Part shown: positions 19,756 to 31,696 of the stretch, in pieces
How positions within the stretch are numbered: position 1 is the first letter of the stretch
How the letters are laid out: every line of letters starts with the position of its first letter
DNA from: Mesorhizobium sp.
Lineage (GTDB): Bacteria > Pseudomonadota > Alphaproteobacteria > Rhizobiales > Rhizobiaceae
Length of the DNA: 64,000 nucleotides
Assembly (NCBI GenBank): GCA_004020365.1
Contig: SAQR01000005.1
Coordinates: 1-64,000, forward strand
Direction: 5' to 3'
Position numbers and translations under genes: made by a program
The notes under the pieces: generated by a model
What the model saw: only the letters and a program-made list of their open reading frames with translations
Told to the model about the DNA's origin: nothing
The model's database searches: none

Positions 19756-20433
19756 ATGAAGACTTATCTGGCGGAAGTTCTAGGCACATTTCTACTGGTG
19801 TTCATCGGCACGGCTTCGGTGGTGACGGGCGGCTTCGGCGGCGCGCTGCCGCTCGGCCAAGAAGGCATCGGTCTTGCCTTCGGCATCGGCCTGATTGCGG
19901 CAGCCTATGCTATCGGCCCGATCTCGGGCGCGCATCTCAACCCGGCGGTGACGCTCGGCGTGTTCCTTGCCGGCCGGATGCAGGCCAAGGACGTCATCCC
20001 CTATTGGATCGCGCAGGTCATCGGCGCCATCATTGCGTCGCTGGCGCTGTGGATCATCGTCTCCGGGCAGGTCGGCGGCCATACCGGCGGCTTCGGCGCC
20101 AATGGCTGGGATGCAACAAAGTGGGGTGTCAGCTCGGCGCTCCTGTGGGAGCTGATCGGAACTTTCACCTTTGTCACGGTGATCCTCGGCGTCACCAGCG
20201 GCAGCCACGCGACGGCCTTTGCCGGCCTCGTCATCGGCCTGACACTGGCAGGACTGCACTTCGCCATCATTCCAGTGACCGGCACATCGCTCAATCCGGC
20301 CCGCTCGATCGGCCCGGCGCTGTTTTCGGGTAGTGCGGCGATCGGCCAGCTCTGGCTGTTCATCGTCGCACCGCTGATCGGCGGCGCCATCGCCGGCGTG
20401 GTCGCCAAGACCCGCATCTTCGAGAAGGACTGA
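19756..20433 (+). CDS. aqpZ: Aquaporin Z-type water channel
   Basis: 225 aa, six membrane helices. Two NPA boxes are seen: SGAHLNPAVTLG and TGTSLNPARSIGPAL. His in GLHFAIIPVTGT and Arg after the second NPA correspond to selectivity-filter residues of water-specific channels, favouring AqpZ over glycerol facilitators (GlpF has Gly/Asp there). The start at 19756 follows GAGGAGAGGGCA. Ends at a shared bidirectional terminator with katG. Confidence 0.9.
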   Translation: MKTYLAEVLGTFLLVFIGTASVVTGGFGGALPLGQEGIGLAFGIGLIAAAYAIGPISGAHLNPAVTLGVFLAGRMQAKDVIPYWIAQVIGAIIASLALWIIVSGQVGGHTGGFGANGWDATKWGVSSALLWELIGTFTFVTVILGVTSGSHATAFAGLVIGLTLAGLHFAIIPVTGTSLNPARSIGPALFSGSAAIGQLWLFIVAPLIGGAIAGVVAKTRIFEKD

Positions 20434-20453
20434 CAGTCGAAGAACCGAACTAA

Positions 20454-20482
20454 AAAAGGCGCGGGCCAGGCCCGCGCCTTTT
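20454..20482. terminator. Bidirectional terminator between aqpZ and katG
   Basis: Stem AAAAGGCGCGGGC / GCCCGCGCCTTTT with a 3-base loop, A-tract on the left and T-tract on the right. Located between convergent aqpZ and katG, it can end both transcripts. Confidence 0.85.
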
Positions 20483-20541
20483 ACTTTGGGAGTCGAGGAA
20501 CTTACGACGGCCTTTGATGCAGCCGCGCCAGAGCTCCTGGA

Positions 20542-22896
<2,355 letters not shown>

Positions 22897-22898
22897 TT

Positions 22899-23807
22899 AT
22901 GATTGGTCTCACCGTCCGGCAGATGCAATATTTCGAGGCACTGGCGCAGACGCTGCATTTCGGCCGCGCCGCGAAACTGGCCGGCGTCAGCCAGCCGGCG
23001 CTCTCCTCGCAGATCGCCGAGATGGAGTTGCGGCTGAATTGCCGGCTGTTCGAGCGCGGCGGCAAATCGGTTCGGATGACCGACGAGGCACTGGCCATGC
23101 TGCCACGTATCGAGCGCATTCTTGCCGACATCCGCGAAATCGAGACTACGGCCCGGCGCGGCCGTCCCGCCATGGAAGGGCGCTTCCGGCTCGGCATCAT
23201 CCCGACAGTCGCGCCCTATCTGCTGCCGCATGTGCTGCCGGAGCTGAAACGGCATTTCCCGGCCTTGCAGCTCGAACTGCGCGAAGCGGTAACCGCGTCG
23301 CTGGTCGAGGACACCGCCCTGGGAAAGCTCGACGCCTTCATTGCGGCCCTTCCCCTCGATCAGCCCGGGCTGATCACCGAGCCGCTTTTCCGCGACCGAT
23401 TCTTCCTTGCCGTGCCGGCCGGCGATCCAGCATTCGCCTCACCGCCGGTGCCGCCGGAAAGCCCGGCATTGGAAAGGCTGATGCTGCTGGAGGAAGGCCA
23501 CTGCCTGCGCGAACAGGCGCTTGCCGTCTGCGGCAGCGTGCGGCCGATGGCAATGGCGAGCTATGGCGCGACCAGCCTGACGACGCTGCTGCAGATGGTG
23601 GGGCACGGGCTCGGCGTCACGCTTATCCCGGAAATGGCGGCAGGGCCGGCCAGCACTATCCCCGATCTGAAGATCGTGCCGTTCCAGGAGCCGATGCCGC
23701 AGCGCTCGATATGCCTCGCCTGGCGGCGCAACAAGGTGCGGCATGACGAATGCGTCGAACTGGCCAAGATCATCCGCGGGCTGGATCAGGCGGTGCTTGC
23801 GGCGTAA
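22899..23807 (+). CDS. oxyR: Hydrogen peroxide-sensing LysR-type regulator OxyR
   Basis: 302 aa. The N-terminal LysR HTH (LHFGRAAKLAGVSQPALSSQ) and C-terminal sensor domain are complete. The sensor has two cysteines spaced as in OxyR, EEGHCLREQALAVCG near residues 200-208, which form the redox disulfide. A divergent katG is the standard OxyR target. Threonine in the effector pocket (IIPTVAPYLLP) also matches OxyR. Confidence 0.93.
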   Translation: MIGLTVRQMQYFEALAQTLHFGRAAKLAGVSQPALSSQIAEMELRLNCRLFERGGKSVRMTDEALAMLPRIERILADIREIETTARRGRPAMEGRFRLGIIPTVAPYLLPHVLPELKRHFPALQLELREAVTASLVEDTALGKLDAFIAALPLDQPGLITEPLFRDRFFLAVPAGDPAFASPPVPPESPALERLMLLEEGHCLREQALAVCGSVRPMAMASYGATSLTTLLQMVGHGLGVTLIPEMAAGPASTIPDLKIVPFQEPMPQRSICLAWRRNKVRHDECVELAKIIRGLDQAVLAA

Positions 23808-24082
23808 GGTGGAGGGTCAGAGGCCCGATTGACCCCAATCCCGTTTCCAAGCTGCGAGCAAGGTGCCTCCATAAACAGGGTTCCTTCCGCGGACGGCCAA
23901 CCCTGGGGATCGTTACGACCGCCTTGGCATGCCGCGCAGCAGTCCTACATTCGTCATGGGGGTCTGATGGAGGATATGCGCCGACTACTAAACACTTTGG
24001 CACTTGTGCCAGACCGAATGCCCGACGCCCGATGTCACCGGCAGCGAAACTGGTTGCGCAAGGGGCGAGTTCGCATATTCTG

Positions 24083-24105
24083 GTTGTAGCAGAAGAGTTT
24101 ACAAC
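24083..24105. promoter_or_regulatory. Palindromic site before the TRAP operon
   Basis: Perfect GTTGTA-N11-TACAAC inverted repeat, 15 bases before the binding-protein ATG and overlapping the likely transcription start. It may be an operator. The rest of the 312-base gap between oxyR and this gene shows no gene. Confidence 0.35.
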
Positions 24106-24119
24106 AATGGGAGGAGTAA

Positions 24120-25250
24120 ATGTCCGACAGCAAAATCTCGCGTCGCGGGTTCCTGGAAAAGTCCACCGCCATCACGGCCGGCGCGGCTGCAGCGACGACG
24201 CTCTCGGCACCGGCCGTACTGGCGCAGGCGCCGGTCACCATCAAGATGCAGACCTCCTGGCCTGCTTCGGACATCTGGATGGATTTCGCGCGGCAATACA
24301 TCGAGCGTGTCGAAAAGATGTCGGGTGGCCGGCTGAAGTTCGAGCTCCTGCCAGCGGGTGCGGTCGTGGGCGCGTTCCAGGTGCTGGATGGCGTCAATGA
24401 CGGCGTCATCGACGCCGCGCATACTGTCCCCGTCTACTGGTACGGCAAGCACAAGGCCGCGTCGCTTTTCGGAACCGGCCCCGTGTTTGGCGGCAGCGCC
24501 ACAACCATGCTCGCCTGGTTCCACCAGGGCGGCGGCAAGGATTTCTACCGCGAGCTGACCCAGGAGATCATGGGCCTCAACGTCGTCGGCTTCTATGGCT
24601 TCCCGATGCCGGCGCAGCCGTTCGGCTGGTTCAAGAATCCTGTCACGAAACCCGCTGAACTGCAGGGATTCAAGTATCGGACGGTTGGTCTTGCCGCCGA
24701 TCTCATGCAGAACCTCGGCCTCAGCGTGGCGCAGCTGCCCGGCGGTGAAATCGTGCCGGCCATGGAGCGAGGGGTCATCGACGCTTTCGAATTCAACAAT
24801 CCGTCATCCGACCTTCGCTTCGGTTCGCAGGACGTCGCCAAGCACTACATCCTGTCGTCCTATCATCAGGCGAGCGAGTCGTTCGAATTCCTGTTCAACA
24901 AGGACGTATTCGACGACCTCGACGATGATTTGCAGGCCATTCTCGAATATGGCGTGGAGGCGGCCAGCACCGCGAACACCGCGTTCGCCCTCGACAACTA
25001 TTCGGCCGACCTGCAAAAGCTGCAGACCGAGCACGGTGTCACCGTGCACCGCACCTCCAAGGAGATCCTCGACGCACAACTCCAGGCTTGGGACAAGATC
25101 ATCCCGACGCTGGAGGCGGATGAGTTCATGAAACGGGTGCTCGATAGCCAGCGCCAATGGGTCGAACGCGTTGTCTACTACGAGCTTATGAATTCACCCG
25201 ACCTGACACTGGCATACGAACACTACTTCCCAGGCAAGCTGAAGCTCTAA
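24120..25250 (+). CDS. TRAP transporter periplasmic binding protein (DctP family)
   Basis: 376 aa. The N-terminus has a twin-arginine signal (SRRGFLEKST) with an AQA cleavage site near residue 37, as in many TakP-like extracytoplasmic solute receptors, which bind 2-oxo or hydroxy acids. The fold begins VTIKMQTSWPASDIWMDFA. The Arg in FKYRTVGLAADLMQNLG corresponds to the conserved carboxylate-binding arginine of DctP proteins. RBS GGGAGGAG. First gene of a complete DctP-DctQ-DctM operon. Confidence 0.92.
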   Translation: MSDSKISRRGFLEKSTAITAGAAAATTLSAPAVLAQAPVTIKMQTSWPASDIWMDFARQYIERVEKMSGGRLKFELLPAGAVVGAFQVLDGVNDGVIDAAHTVPVYWYGKHKAASLFGTGPVFGGSATTMLAWFHQGGGKDFYRELTQEIMGLNVVGFYGFPMPAQPFGWFKNPVTKPAELQGFKYRTVGLAADLMQNLGLSVAQLPGGEIVPAMERGVIDAFEFNNPSSDLRFGSQDVAKHYILSSYHQASESFEFLFNKDVFDDLDDDLQAILEYGVEAASTANTAFALDNYSADLQKLQTEHGVTVHRTSKEILDAQLQAWDKIIPTLEADEFMKRVLDSQRQWVERVVYYELMNSPDLTLAYEHYFPGKLKL

Positions 25251-25320
25251 TTCGCGCATCCGCTTCGGCAAATCCGGCGGTCTTCGGGACCGCCGGATTT
25301 TATCTGACGGAACCCAGCAC

Positions 25321-25968
25321 ATGCTCCGTTACATTGCATTCGCCGACGAACTTTCGGCATGGTTTGGAAAGGTGTTCGCCTGGAGCGTTGTCATCATGAC
25401 GCTCGGCGTGAGTTATGAAGTTGTCGTGCGATACCTGTTCAGCGCGCCGACAGCTTGGGCCTTCGACCTCAGCTACATGCTCTATGGCACCATGTTCATG
25501 ATGGCCGGCGCCTACACCTTGTCGCGAGACGGGCATGTGCGCGGCGATTTCATCTACCGTCTGTGGAGGCCGCGCGTGCAAGCGGCGGTCGAACTTGTCC
25601 TCTACTTCATCTTCTTCTTCCCAGGCGTGACAGCGCTGGTTCTGGCCGGATGGAAGTATGCCGCACGCAGCTTCCGCTATTTCGAGGTAAGCTCGAACAG
25701 TCCGGCCGGGATTCCGATCTTCCAGTTCAAAACTGTCATCGTGGCGGCAGGCATCCTGCTCTTCGTGCAGGGGATTGCCCAGGTGTTCCGCTGCGTCGTC
25801 TGTCTGCGAACCGGAACATGGCCGCGCGCGGCTGAAGACGTGGAAGAGACCGAGAAGGTGCTGATGGAAGCCAAGACGCTCGATGTTCTGCATCACGGTT
25901 CGGAAGCAGTCGACCTCCCATTCCTCCACCCCGACAATCGACCCGACGGCGACGGAGAAGACAGATGA
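25321..25968 (+). CDS. TRAP transporter small permease (DctQ family)
   Basis: 215 aa with four predicted membrane helices, the last ending near residue 160, and a polar C-terminal tail rich in charged residues. DctQ is the small membrane subunit needed with DctM for Na+-driven uptake. It overlaps the start of the large permease by 4 bases (ATGA). Confidence 0.9.
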   Translation: MLRYIAFADELSAWFGKVFAWSVVIMTLGVSYEVVVRYLFSAPTAWAFDLSYMLYGTMFMMAGAYTLSRDGHVRGDFIYRLWRPRVQAAVELVLYFIFFFPGVTALVLAGWKYAARSFRYFEVSSNSPAGIPIFQFKTVIVAAGILLFVQGIAQVFRCVVCLRTGTWPRAAEDVEETEKVLMEAKTLDVLHHGSEAVDLPFLHPDNRPDGDGEDR

Positions 25969-27386
25969 GCGATCCCCAGGTCGCCGTCGCGATGCTGCTC
26001 ATTCTGCTTCTGGCGATCTTCCTTGGCTTCCCGGTTGCGTTCACCTTGATGGCGCTCGGGGTCGCCTTTGGCTACTACGCTTATTTAAATCCGGGGCGGA
26101 TGTGGCGCGCCTACGAACGGGCGGCTGAGGATGGTGCCGACGGCTGGACGCTTGCGGAGCATTGGATCGGCGGCTTCTTCAACAACCGCATTTTCGATCT
26201 GTTCGTGAATCAGACCTATTCTGTGATCTCGAATGACGTGCTGACTGCCATCCCGCTGTTCCTGTTCATGGGCTATATCGTCGAGCGGGCCAATATCATC
26301 GAGCGCCTTTTCGGCACCCTCTATATCGCCACCCGGCACATTCCTGGCTCCATGGCGGTCGCCGCCCTCATCACCTGCACCCTTTTCGCAACGGCCACAG
26401 GCATTGTCGGCGCGGTCGTGACACTCATGGGCCTGCTGGCGTTTCCCGCCATGCTGAAGGCGCGTTACGACGTCAGATATGCCTCGGGAGTGATCTGCGC
26501 CGGCGGAACCCTCGGCATCCTCATCCCGCCGTCGATTCTGCTCATCGTCTATGGCGCGACGGCGGGTGTGTCGGTGGTTCGTATGTATGCTGCAGCCCTG
26601 CTTCCAGGACTGCTGCTTGCCGGCCTTTATCTGATCTATGTGGTGACGATGGCGGTGCTGCAGCCGCAGGTGGCGCCGAAGCCGACCCGAGACGAGGTAG
26701 GGCACTATTCGGTCCTGCAAATCAGCTGGATGCTGCTGACCTCCTTCGTTCCTCTGGCGGCCCTGATCCTGGCGGTGCTCGGCGCTATCCTGTTCGGCCT
26801 TGCCACGCCGTCGGAGGCTGCCGCCATCGGCGCGCTCGGCGGCGTCGTGCTGGCCGCCGCCTACCGGGCGCTGACGTGGCAACGCCTGAAGGAGTCCGTC
26901 TATTTGACGGCGCGCACGACCGCGATGGTGTGCTGGCTGTTCGTCGGCTCCGCGACCTTCGCCTCGGTCTTTGCCTATCTGGGGGGCCAGCAACTGATCA
27001 GCGATTTCGTCACCGGCCTCGACATGTCGCCGCTGATGTTTCTGATCGTCGCCCAGATCATCATTTTCATCTTGGGCTGGCCGCTGGAATGGACGGAGAT
27101 TATCGTGATCTTCGTTCCGATCTTCCTGCCGCTGCTGGCGCATTTCGAGATCGATCCGCTGTTTTTCGGCGTGCTCGTCGCGGTCAACCTTCAGACGGCC
27201 TTTCTGTCGCCGCCCATGGCGATGTCGGCCTACTACCTCAAGGGCATTTCGCCGCCGCATGTTCAGCTTTCGGACATTTTCCGCGGAATGATGCCCTATA
27301 TGCTGATCGTCATCCTGTGCATGGTCATCATCTACATCTTCCCGCAGATCGTGTACGGGCTGCCCAACCTGATCTACGGGGGCTGA
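25965..27386 (+). CDS. TRAP transporter large permease (DctM family)
   Basis: 473 aa, a polytopic membrane protein of the ion-transporter superfamily. DctM features are visible: IPLFLFMGYIVERANI, CAGGTLGILIPPSILLIVYG with the conserved helix break, GLATPSEAAAIGALG and a second break in ILGWPLEWTEIIVIFVPIF. An extra ~50-residue hydrophilic insert between helices 1 and 2 (residues ~45-90) is typical of the 'mannitol/chloroaromatic' DctM subfamily. Carries out solute translocation with DctQ. Confidence 0.93.
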   Translation: MSDPQVAVAMLLILLLAIFLGFPVAFTLMALGVAFGYYAYLNPGRMWRAYERAAEDGADGWTLAEHWIGGFFNNRIFDLFVNQTYSVISNDVLTAIPLFLFMGYIVERANIIERLFGTLYIATRHIPGSMAVAALITCTLFATATGIVGAVVTLMGLLAFPAMLKARYDVRYASGVICAGGTLGILIPPSILLIVYGATAGVSVVRMYAAALLPGLLLAGLYLIYVVTMAVLQPQVAPKPTRDEVGHYSVLQISWMLLTSFVPLAALILAVLGAILFGLATPSEAAAIGALGGVVLAAAYRALTWQRLKESVYLTARTTAMVCWLFVGSATFASVFAYLGGQQLISDFVTGLDMSPLMFLIVAQIIIFILGWPLEWTEIIVIFVPIFLPLLAHFEIDPLFFGVLVAVNLQTAFLSPPMAMSAYYLKGISPPHVQLSDIFRGMMPYMLIVILCMVIIYIFPQIVYGLPNLIYGG

Positions 27387-27415
27387 GACGGGATGCTGCG
27401 GCGAGAGGACAACAG

Positions 27416-27583
27416 ATGAATTTGAGCCGCTTCCTGGCCGCCTTGGCGTTTGTAGCCTTCCTGGCGTTTTTCGGCGTCGTAATCCGGTTCGTCCCGCATC
27501 CCGATCTAGGCGTTGCGGTCGGCATCGGCGTCCTCCTTGCGGCCTACGATCTTTGGAGCCAGCTGAGGTCTCGCGCGAGGTAA
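27416..27583 (+). CDS. Small hydrophobic membrane protein trailing the TRAP operon
   Basis: 55 aa, one or two membrane helices (MNLSRFLAALAFVAFLAFFG, then VAVGIGVLLAAYDL) and a basic C-terminus (SQLRSRAR). It starts 30 bases after dctM with GAGAGG upstream, so it is probably co-transcribed. No family recognised. It could be an accessory subunit, which is inference from context. Confidence 0.6.
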   Translation: MNLSRFLAALAFVAFLAFFGVVIRFVPHPDLGVAVGIGVLLAAYDLWSQLRSRAR

Positions 27584-27779
27584 CAGCCGGCTTGGGGCGG
27601 TCGTGGGAAGCTGCATGACTGCAGCGTCGATGCGGGCAAAGAGCCGAACCGTCCGCTCGGCCTGAGAAACATCAGCTTCAATCAAATTCTCGTGAATCGT
27701 ACCGGACGCCCGGAACCGCCGACGCGTTCCCGGCATTGATTTTGCGGAGGAATCTGCGTCCAGAACAGGGAGCAGTGTT

Positions 27780-28304
27780 ATGGCTTACCGTGATTACATC
27801 CATACGCCGGTGACGCCGCGCGACATCCGATGGGGACTCCAGCAGGGCGCCGTTGCAGGTATCGTTGCAGGCATCGTCTTTGCGGCGTTCGAAATGGCGG
27901 CGAGTGCGTTCATGATGGGGGCGGAAGCGTCCTTCATGCCCCTGCGCATGATTGGCGCCATCGCGCTTGGACCGGAAGCTCTCGATCCCGGCTACCCGCT
28001 CTTGACGGCCAGCATCGCCGGCGTTGTCGTGCATTTGATCCTGGCCATCGCCTATGGGATCGTGTTCGGGGAGATTGCCGCAATGCTGCGCGGGCGAGCA
28101 GCCTTCATTGTTCTCGGCAGCGTCTTTGGCCTGGCCTTGTGGCTCGTCAATTTCTATGTGATCGCGCCGATCGCATTCCCCTGGTTCCTGCAAGCAAGCC
28201 CGGTCGTGCAGTTCATTGCCCACACATTCTTCTTCGGTACCGTCCTCGGCTGGTACCTGTGGGAGTCGCACGAGAGAAGCGGGCTCGAAGGACCGGCGGT
28301 TTAG
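27780..28304 (+). CDS. Conserved four-helix membrane protein of unknown function
   Basis: 174 aa. After a short cytosolic N-terminus come four hydrophobic segments (around residues 22-50, 78-98, 105-128 and 140-160). Recognisable conserved-looking features are FAAFEMAASAFMMG, PLRMIGAIALG and HTFFFGTVLGWYLWE. The family occurs in proteobacteria without assigned role. Stands alone; 196 bases precede it without another gene. Confidence 0.7.
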   Translation: MAYRDYIHTPVTPRDIRWGLQQGAVAGIVAGIVFAAFEMAASAFMMGAEASFMPLRMIGAIALGPEALDPGYPLLTASIAGVVVHLILAIAYGIVFGEIAAMLRGRAAFIVLGSVFGLALWLVNFYVIAPIAFPWFLQASPVVQFIAHTFFFGTVLGWYLWESHERSGLEGPAV

Positions 28305-28520
28305 CCTTGCCAGCACCGACCTGGCACAGTTGGATTGAAGCGGAAAGACAGCGGTGATCTGATCAGCGCGCTTCTGCTGGGGCGCGCTGTTGCGCTGCCC
28401 TCGCCGAGTGTGCGAAGGTCGCTTTAATCGCCCGCGACAAGCCCGCTCTGAGCCAGGACGGCCGCACTGGGCGGCGAGCTGAGCTCTGGCAGCAATTTGC
28501 CCGCAAGACGCGATGGAGCG

Positions 28521-28994
28521 TCAACCGCGCCGCGCCGCCTCGATCGCCGCGACGTCGATTTTCACCATGGTCATCATGGCATCAAACGCGCGCTTTGCCT
28601 CGTCGCCGCCAGCCGCCATCGCGTCAGTCAGTACGCGCGGAATGATTTGCCAGGAAATCCCCCATTTGTCTTTGCACCAGCCGCACACGCTCTCCTGGCC
28701 GCCATTGCCGACGATGGCATTCCAATAGCGGTCGGTCTCCTCCTGATCGTCGGTGGCGATCTGGAACGAGAAGGCTTCGTTGTGCTTGAACTCGGGACCC
28801 CCGTTGAGGCCGATACAAGGAAGGCCCGCGACTGTGAATTCGACCGTCAACACGTCGCCTTCTTTGCCGGCCGGGTAGTCACTGGGTGCACGGTGCACGG
28901 CACCCACCGCGCTGTCAGGAAAGATCTCGCAGTAGAAGCGGGCGGCGGCCTCTGCGTCCTTATCGTACCAGAGGCAAATCGTATTCTTTGCCAT
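28521..28994 (-). CDS. VOC-family protein (PhnB-like glyoxalase fold)
   Basis: 157 aa. It starts KNTICLWYDKDAEAAARFYCEIFPD, matching the 3-demethylubiquinone methyltransferase-like/PhnB branch, and has the FSFQIATDDQEETDRYWNAI and GWCKDKWGISWQIIP motifs. Members are metal-binding vicinal-oxygen-chelate proteins; the substrate is unknown. Confidence 0.85.
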   Translation of the reverse strand: MAKNTICLWYDKDAEAAARFYCEIFPDSAVGAVHRAPSDYPAGKEGDVLTVEFTVAGLPCIGLNGGPEFKHNEAFSFQIATDDQEETDRYWNAIVGNGGQESVCGWCKDKWGISWQIIPRVLTDAMAAGGDEAKRAFDAMMTMVKIDVAAIEAARRG

Positions 28995-29170
28995 TTGCGG
29001 GTTCCTTTCGCTTTGAGGCCAGGATTTCGGCCTTGTTTGCCCATCCGCCCTCTTCCGAAATAGGTAGCCAACCGCTTTTCTCCACCCGGGACCGCGTCAG
29101 TCTCGCCCCGCAAAGGGGCAAGCTTCCTCAACTCTTGATTGCATCGGGTCGTTAGGGCTGCAGGCCTAGT

Positions 29171-29590
29171 TTAAACCTCATGCATCCAGGGTGCATAGGA
29201 CATGCCGACGATCGCTCCTTCAATCGTCAGGACTCGGGCGACGGTCTGGCCCCAAGGCTCGGTGCGTGCACCATGGAGCAGGTCGTATCCTTTTTCCTGA
29301 AGCTCCTGCGCGGCGGCAGCAACGCTGTCTGGGGTTTCGACTTCGAACTCGATACAGGCTTGCGGTATCGGCCGATCTGCAGGCCACTCGCGTGTGCCAA
29401 AGCACGCTTCGGCAGCCTGCGATAGCGGCCAAACGCCAAAATGCTTACTGCCGCCGATGCTCTCGCTGAAGTAGTACTCATCGCCCTCGTGGCGCTTGAG
29501 CGGCAAGCCCAGCACGTCAATGAAGAGCTTGCGGCTCTCGGCTGGATCCGGCGTAACGATGGCCATACTCGAAATGAACAAGACATTCAT
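29171..29590 (-). CDS. VOC-family glyoxalase/bleomycin-resistance-like protein
   Basis: 139 aa. A single VOC module: IVTPDPAESRKLFIDVLGLPL then a C-terminal half with QELQEKGYDLL and VLTIEGAIVGMSYAPWMH. The start at 29590 has GGAG 9 bases upstream; the ATG at 29605 would read through this site. Substrate unknown. Confidence 0.8.
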   Translation of the reverse strand: MNVLFISSMAIVTPDPAESRKLFIDVLGLPLKRHEGDEYYFSESIGGSKHFGVWPLSQAAEACFGTREWPADRPIPQACIEFEVETPDSVAAAAQELQEKGYDLLHGARTEPWGQTVARVLTIEGAIVGMSYAPWMHEV

Positions 29591-29710
29591 TTTTGGACAC
29601 TCCATTCTGACGGCAATTCTATTGCTGATTTGGCCAGATCGCGGTGACCGAATCCCGCCTTGGAATTGTGGGAGCGTAACGGCCGCGTGGTACGACGCGG
29701 GCGCTTCGCT

Positions 29711-31483
29711 TCAAGCCGTCTTCGGCGCCACCAGCCCGAGTTCGTCAACCATCGCCTGGCGCATGAGAAACTTCTGCGGCTTGCCGGTCACCGTCATCGG
29801 CAATTCGGTGCGGAAGCGGATGTGGCGCGGGATCTTGTAATGGGCGATCTGGCCGGCGCAGAAGGCCTTGATCTCCTGCTCGGTGGCGCTCTCGCCCGGC
29901 TTGAGCACGATCCAGGCACAAAGCTCCTCGCCAAATTTCGGATCGGGGATGCCGAACACCTGCACCTCCCTGACCTTGGGGTGGCGGTAGAGAAACTCCT
30001 CGACCTCGCGCGGATAGACGTTCTCGCCGCCGCGGATGACCATATCCTTGACCCGGCCGACGATGTTGCAGTAACCCTCGGCGTCGATGGTGGCGAGGTC
30101 GCCGGTGTGCATCCAGCCGTCGGGATCGATCGCCTCGCGGGTTTTTTCCTCGTCGTCCCAATAGCCCTTCATCACCGAATAGCCGCGCGTGCAGAGCTCG
30201 CCCGGCGCGCCGACAGCAACGGTCGCGCCATCGGCATCGATCGCCTTGACCTCGACATGGGGGTGGACGCGGCCGACGGTCGAGACGCGCTTTTCCAGCG
30301 GGTCGTCGACACTGCTCTGGAACGACACCGGACTGGTCTCGGTCATGCCATAGGCGATTGTCACCTGTGCCATATGCATCAGCGACACCACCTTCTTCAT
30401 CACCTCGATCGGGCACGGCGAGCCAGCCATGATGCCGGTGCGCAGGCTGGTGAGATCGAAGGTGTCGAAATCCGGATGGTCGAGCATGCCGACGAACATG
30501 GTCGGCACGCCATAGAGGCCGGTGCAGCGCTCGCCCGCCACCGCTTTCAGCGTGGCGCCGGCATCGAACCCCTCGCCCGGGAAAACCATCGTCGCGCCCT
30601 TGGTGACGCAGCCGATTGTGCCCATCGACATACCGAAGCAGTGATAGAGCGGCACCGGGATGCACAGCCGGTCGTCGACGGTGAGCCTGATCGCCGAGGT
30701 GACGAAATTGCCGTTGTTGACGATGTTGTTGTGGGTCAGCGTCGCGCCCTTGGGCGCGCCTGTCGTGCCTGAGGTGAACTGGATGTTGATGGCATCGCCG
30801 GGCTTCAGCCCCTCGGAGATCCGGTCGAGGCTGTCATGCTCGTCGCGCCCGGCCATCGCCAGCACGTCGGTGAAATTGAGCATGCCGGGCGAATGCTCCT
30901 CGCCCATGCGGATGACGATTTTTAGCGCCGGCAAATTTTTCGCATCGAGCTCGCCCGGCGTCGCCGTCGCGATCTCCGGCGCCAGCGTCTCGATCATGCC
31001 GAGATAGTCGGAACTCTTGAATTTGACGGCCGTGACCAGCGCTCGGCAAGCGACCTTGTTCAGCGCATAGTCGAGTTCGGTCAGCCGATAAGCCGGGTTG
31101 ATGTTGACCAGGATCAGGCCGATGCGGGCGGTGGCGAATTGCGTCACCAGCCATTCCCAGCGGTTCGGCGACCAGATGCCGACGCGGTCGCCCTTTGCCA
31201 GGCCGAGCGCCAGGAAGCCTGCGGCCAGCGCGTCCACCGTGTCTGAAAGTTCGCTCCAGGTGAAGCGCTTGTCCTGGTCGACGAAGACGGCGGCATCGAG
31301 CGTGCCGTATTTGCTGACGGTGTCCGAAAGCAGCGCCGGGATCGTTTGCTGCAGCAGCGGCACGGTGCGCTCGCCCGAAACATGCGCCCTGCCGTCGACC
31401 GGCGCGACAAACGTGGCCCCATTGCGCGGGCGGCGGCCGCGCAGGTTGGTGGCGTTCTTCAACTCGTCGAGATTGATCGGCAT
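29711..31483 (-). CDS. AMP-binding acyl-CoA synthetase (fatty-acid-CoA ligase family)
   Basis: 590 aa. ANL adenylating enzyme with A3 motif [16 protein letters not shown]5 YGMTETSP, A7 [13 protein letters not shown]8 [14 protein letters not shown] and the terminal catalytic Lys in TVTGKPQKF. The size and [10 protein letters not shown]-type core fit medium/long-chain fatty-acyl-CoA synthetases (AcsF-like). RBS GGAGGAGACGGCA. No degradation genes adjoin, so chain length is not inferable. Confidence 0.9.
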   Translation of the reverse strand: MPINLDELKNATNLRGRRPRNGATFVAPVDGRAHVSGERTVPLLQQTIPALLSDTVSKYGTLDAAVFVDQDKRFTWSELSDTVDALAAGFLALGLAKGDRVGIWSPNRWEWLVTQFATARIGLILVNINPAYRLTELDYALNKVACRALVTAVKFKSSDYLGMIETLAPEIATATPGELDAKNLPALKIVIRMGEEHSPGMLNFTDVLAMAGRDEHDSLDRISEGLKPGDAINIQFTSGTTGAPKGATLTHNNIVNNGNFVTSAIRLTVDDRLCIPVPLYHCFGMSMGTIGCVTKGATMVFPGEGFDAGATLKAVAGERCTGLYGVPTMFVGMLDHPDFDTFDLTSLRTGIMAGSPCPIEVMKKVVSLMHMAQVTIAYGMTETSPVSFQSSVDDPLEKRVSTVGRVHPHVEVKAIDADGATVAVGAPGELCTRGYSVMKGYWDDEEKTREAIDPDGWMHTGDLATIDAEGYCNIVGRVKDMVIRGGENVYPREVEEFLYRHPKVREVQVFGIPDPKFGEELCAWIVLKPGESATEQEIKAFCAGQIAHYKIPRHIRFRTELPMTVTGKPQKFLMRQAMVDELGLVAPKTA

Positions 31484-31559
31484 TGCCGTCTCCTCCGCAG
31501 GCGACCGAGTCTATCAGCCTGCCGGGGTGGTGGAAATCCCGTTGATGGTACTCGAGCGC

Positions 31560-31696
31560 AATCCCTCCCCCTTGAGGGGAGGGTGCCTCGCGGAGCGAGG
31601 CGGGTGGGGTCGTCTCACGTCGAGCACTGCACCAACGACCCCACCCGTCCATCCGCCTTCGGCGGCTGTCCACCCTCCCCTCAAGGGGGAGGGATT
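31560..31696. repeat. Inverted pair of bipartite palindromes downstream of hisG
   Basis: Two arms in opposite orientation (31560-31613 and 31635-31696) share AATCCCTCCCCCTTGAGGGG...AGGGTG and CGGGTGGGGTCGT; each arm contains its own small variable stem (CCTCGC/GCGAGG; CCGCC/GGCGG). Only about 20 bases separate them. The right arm supplies the final codons and stop of hisG. Related pairs occur at 33523-33708 and 35766-35947. Confidence 0.8.
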
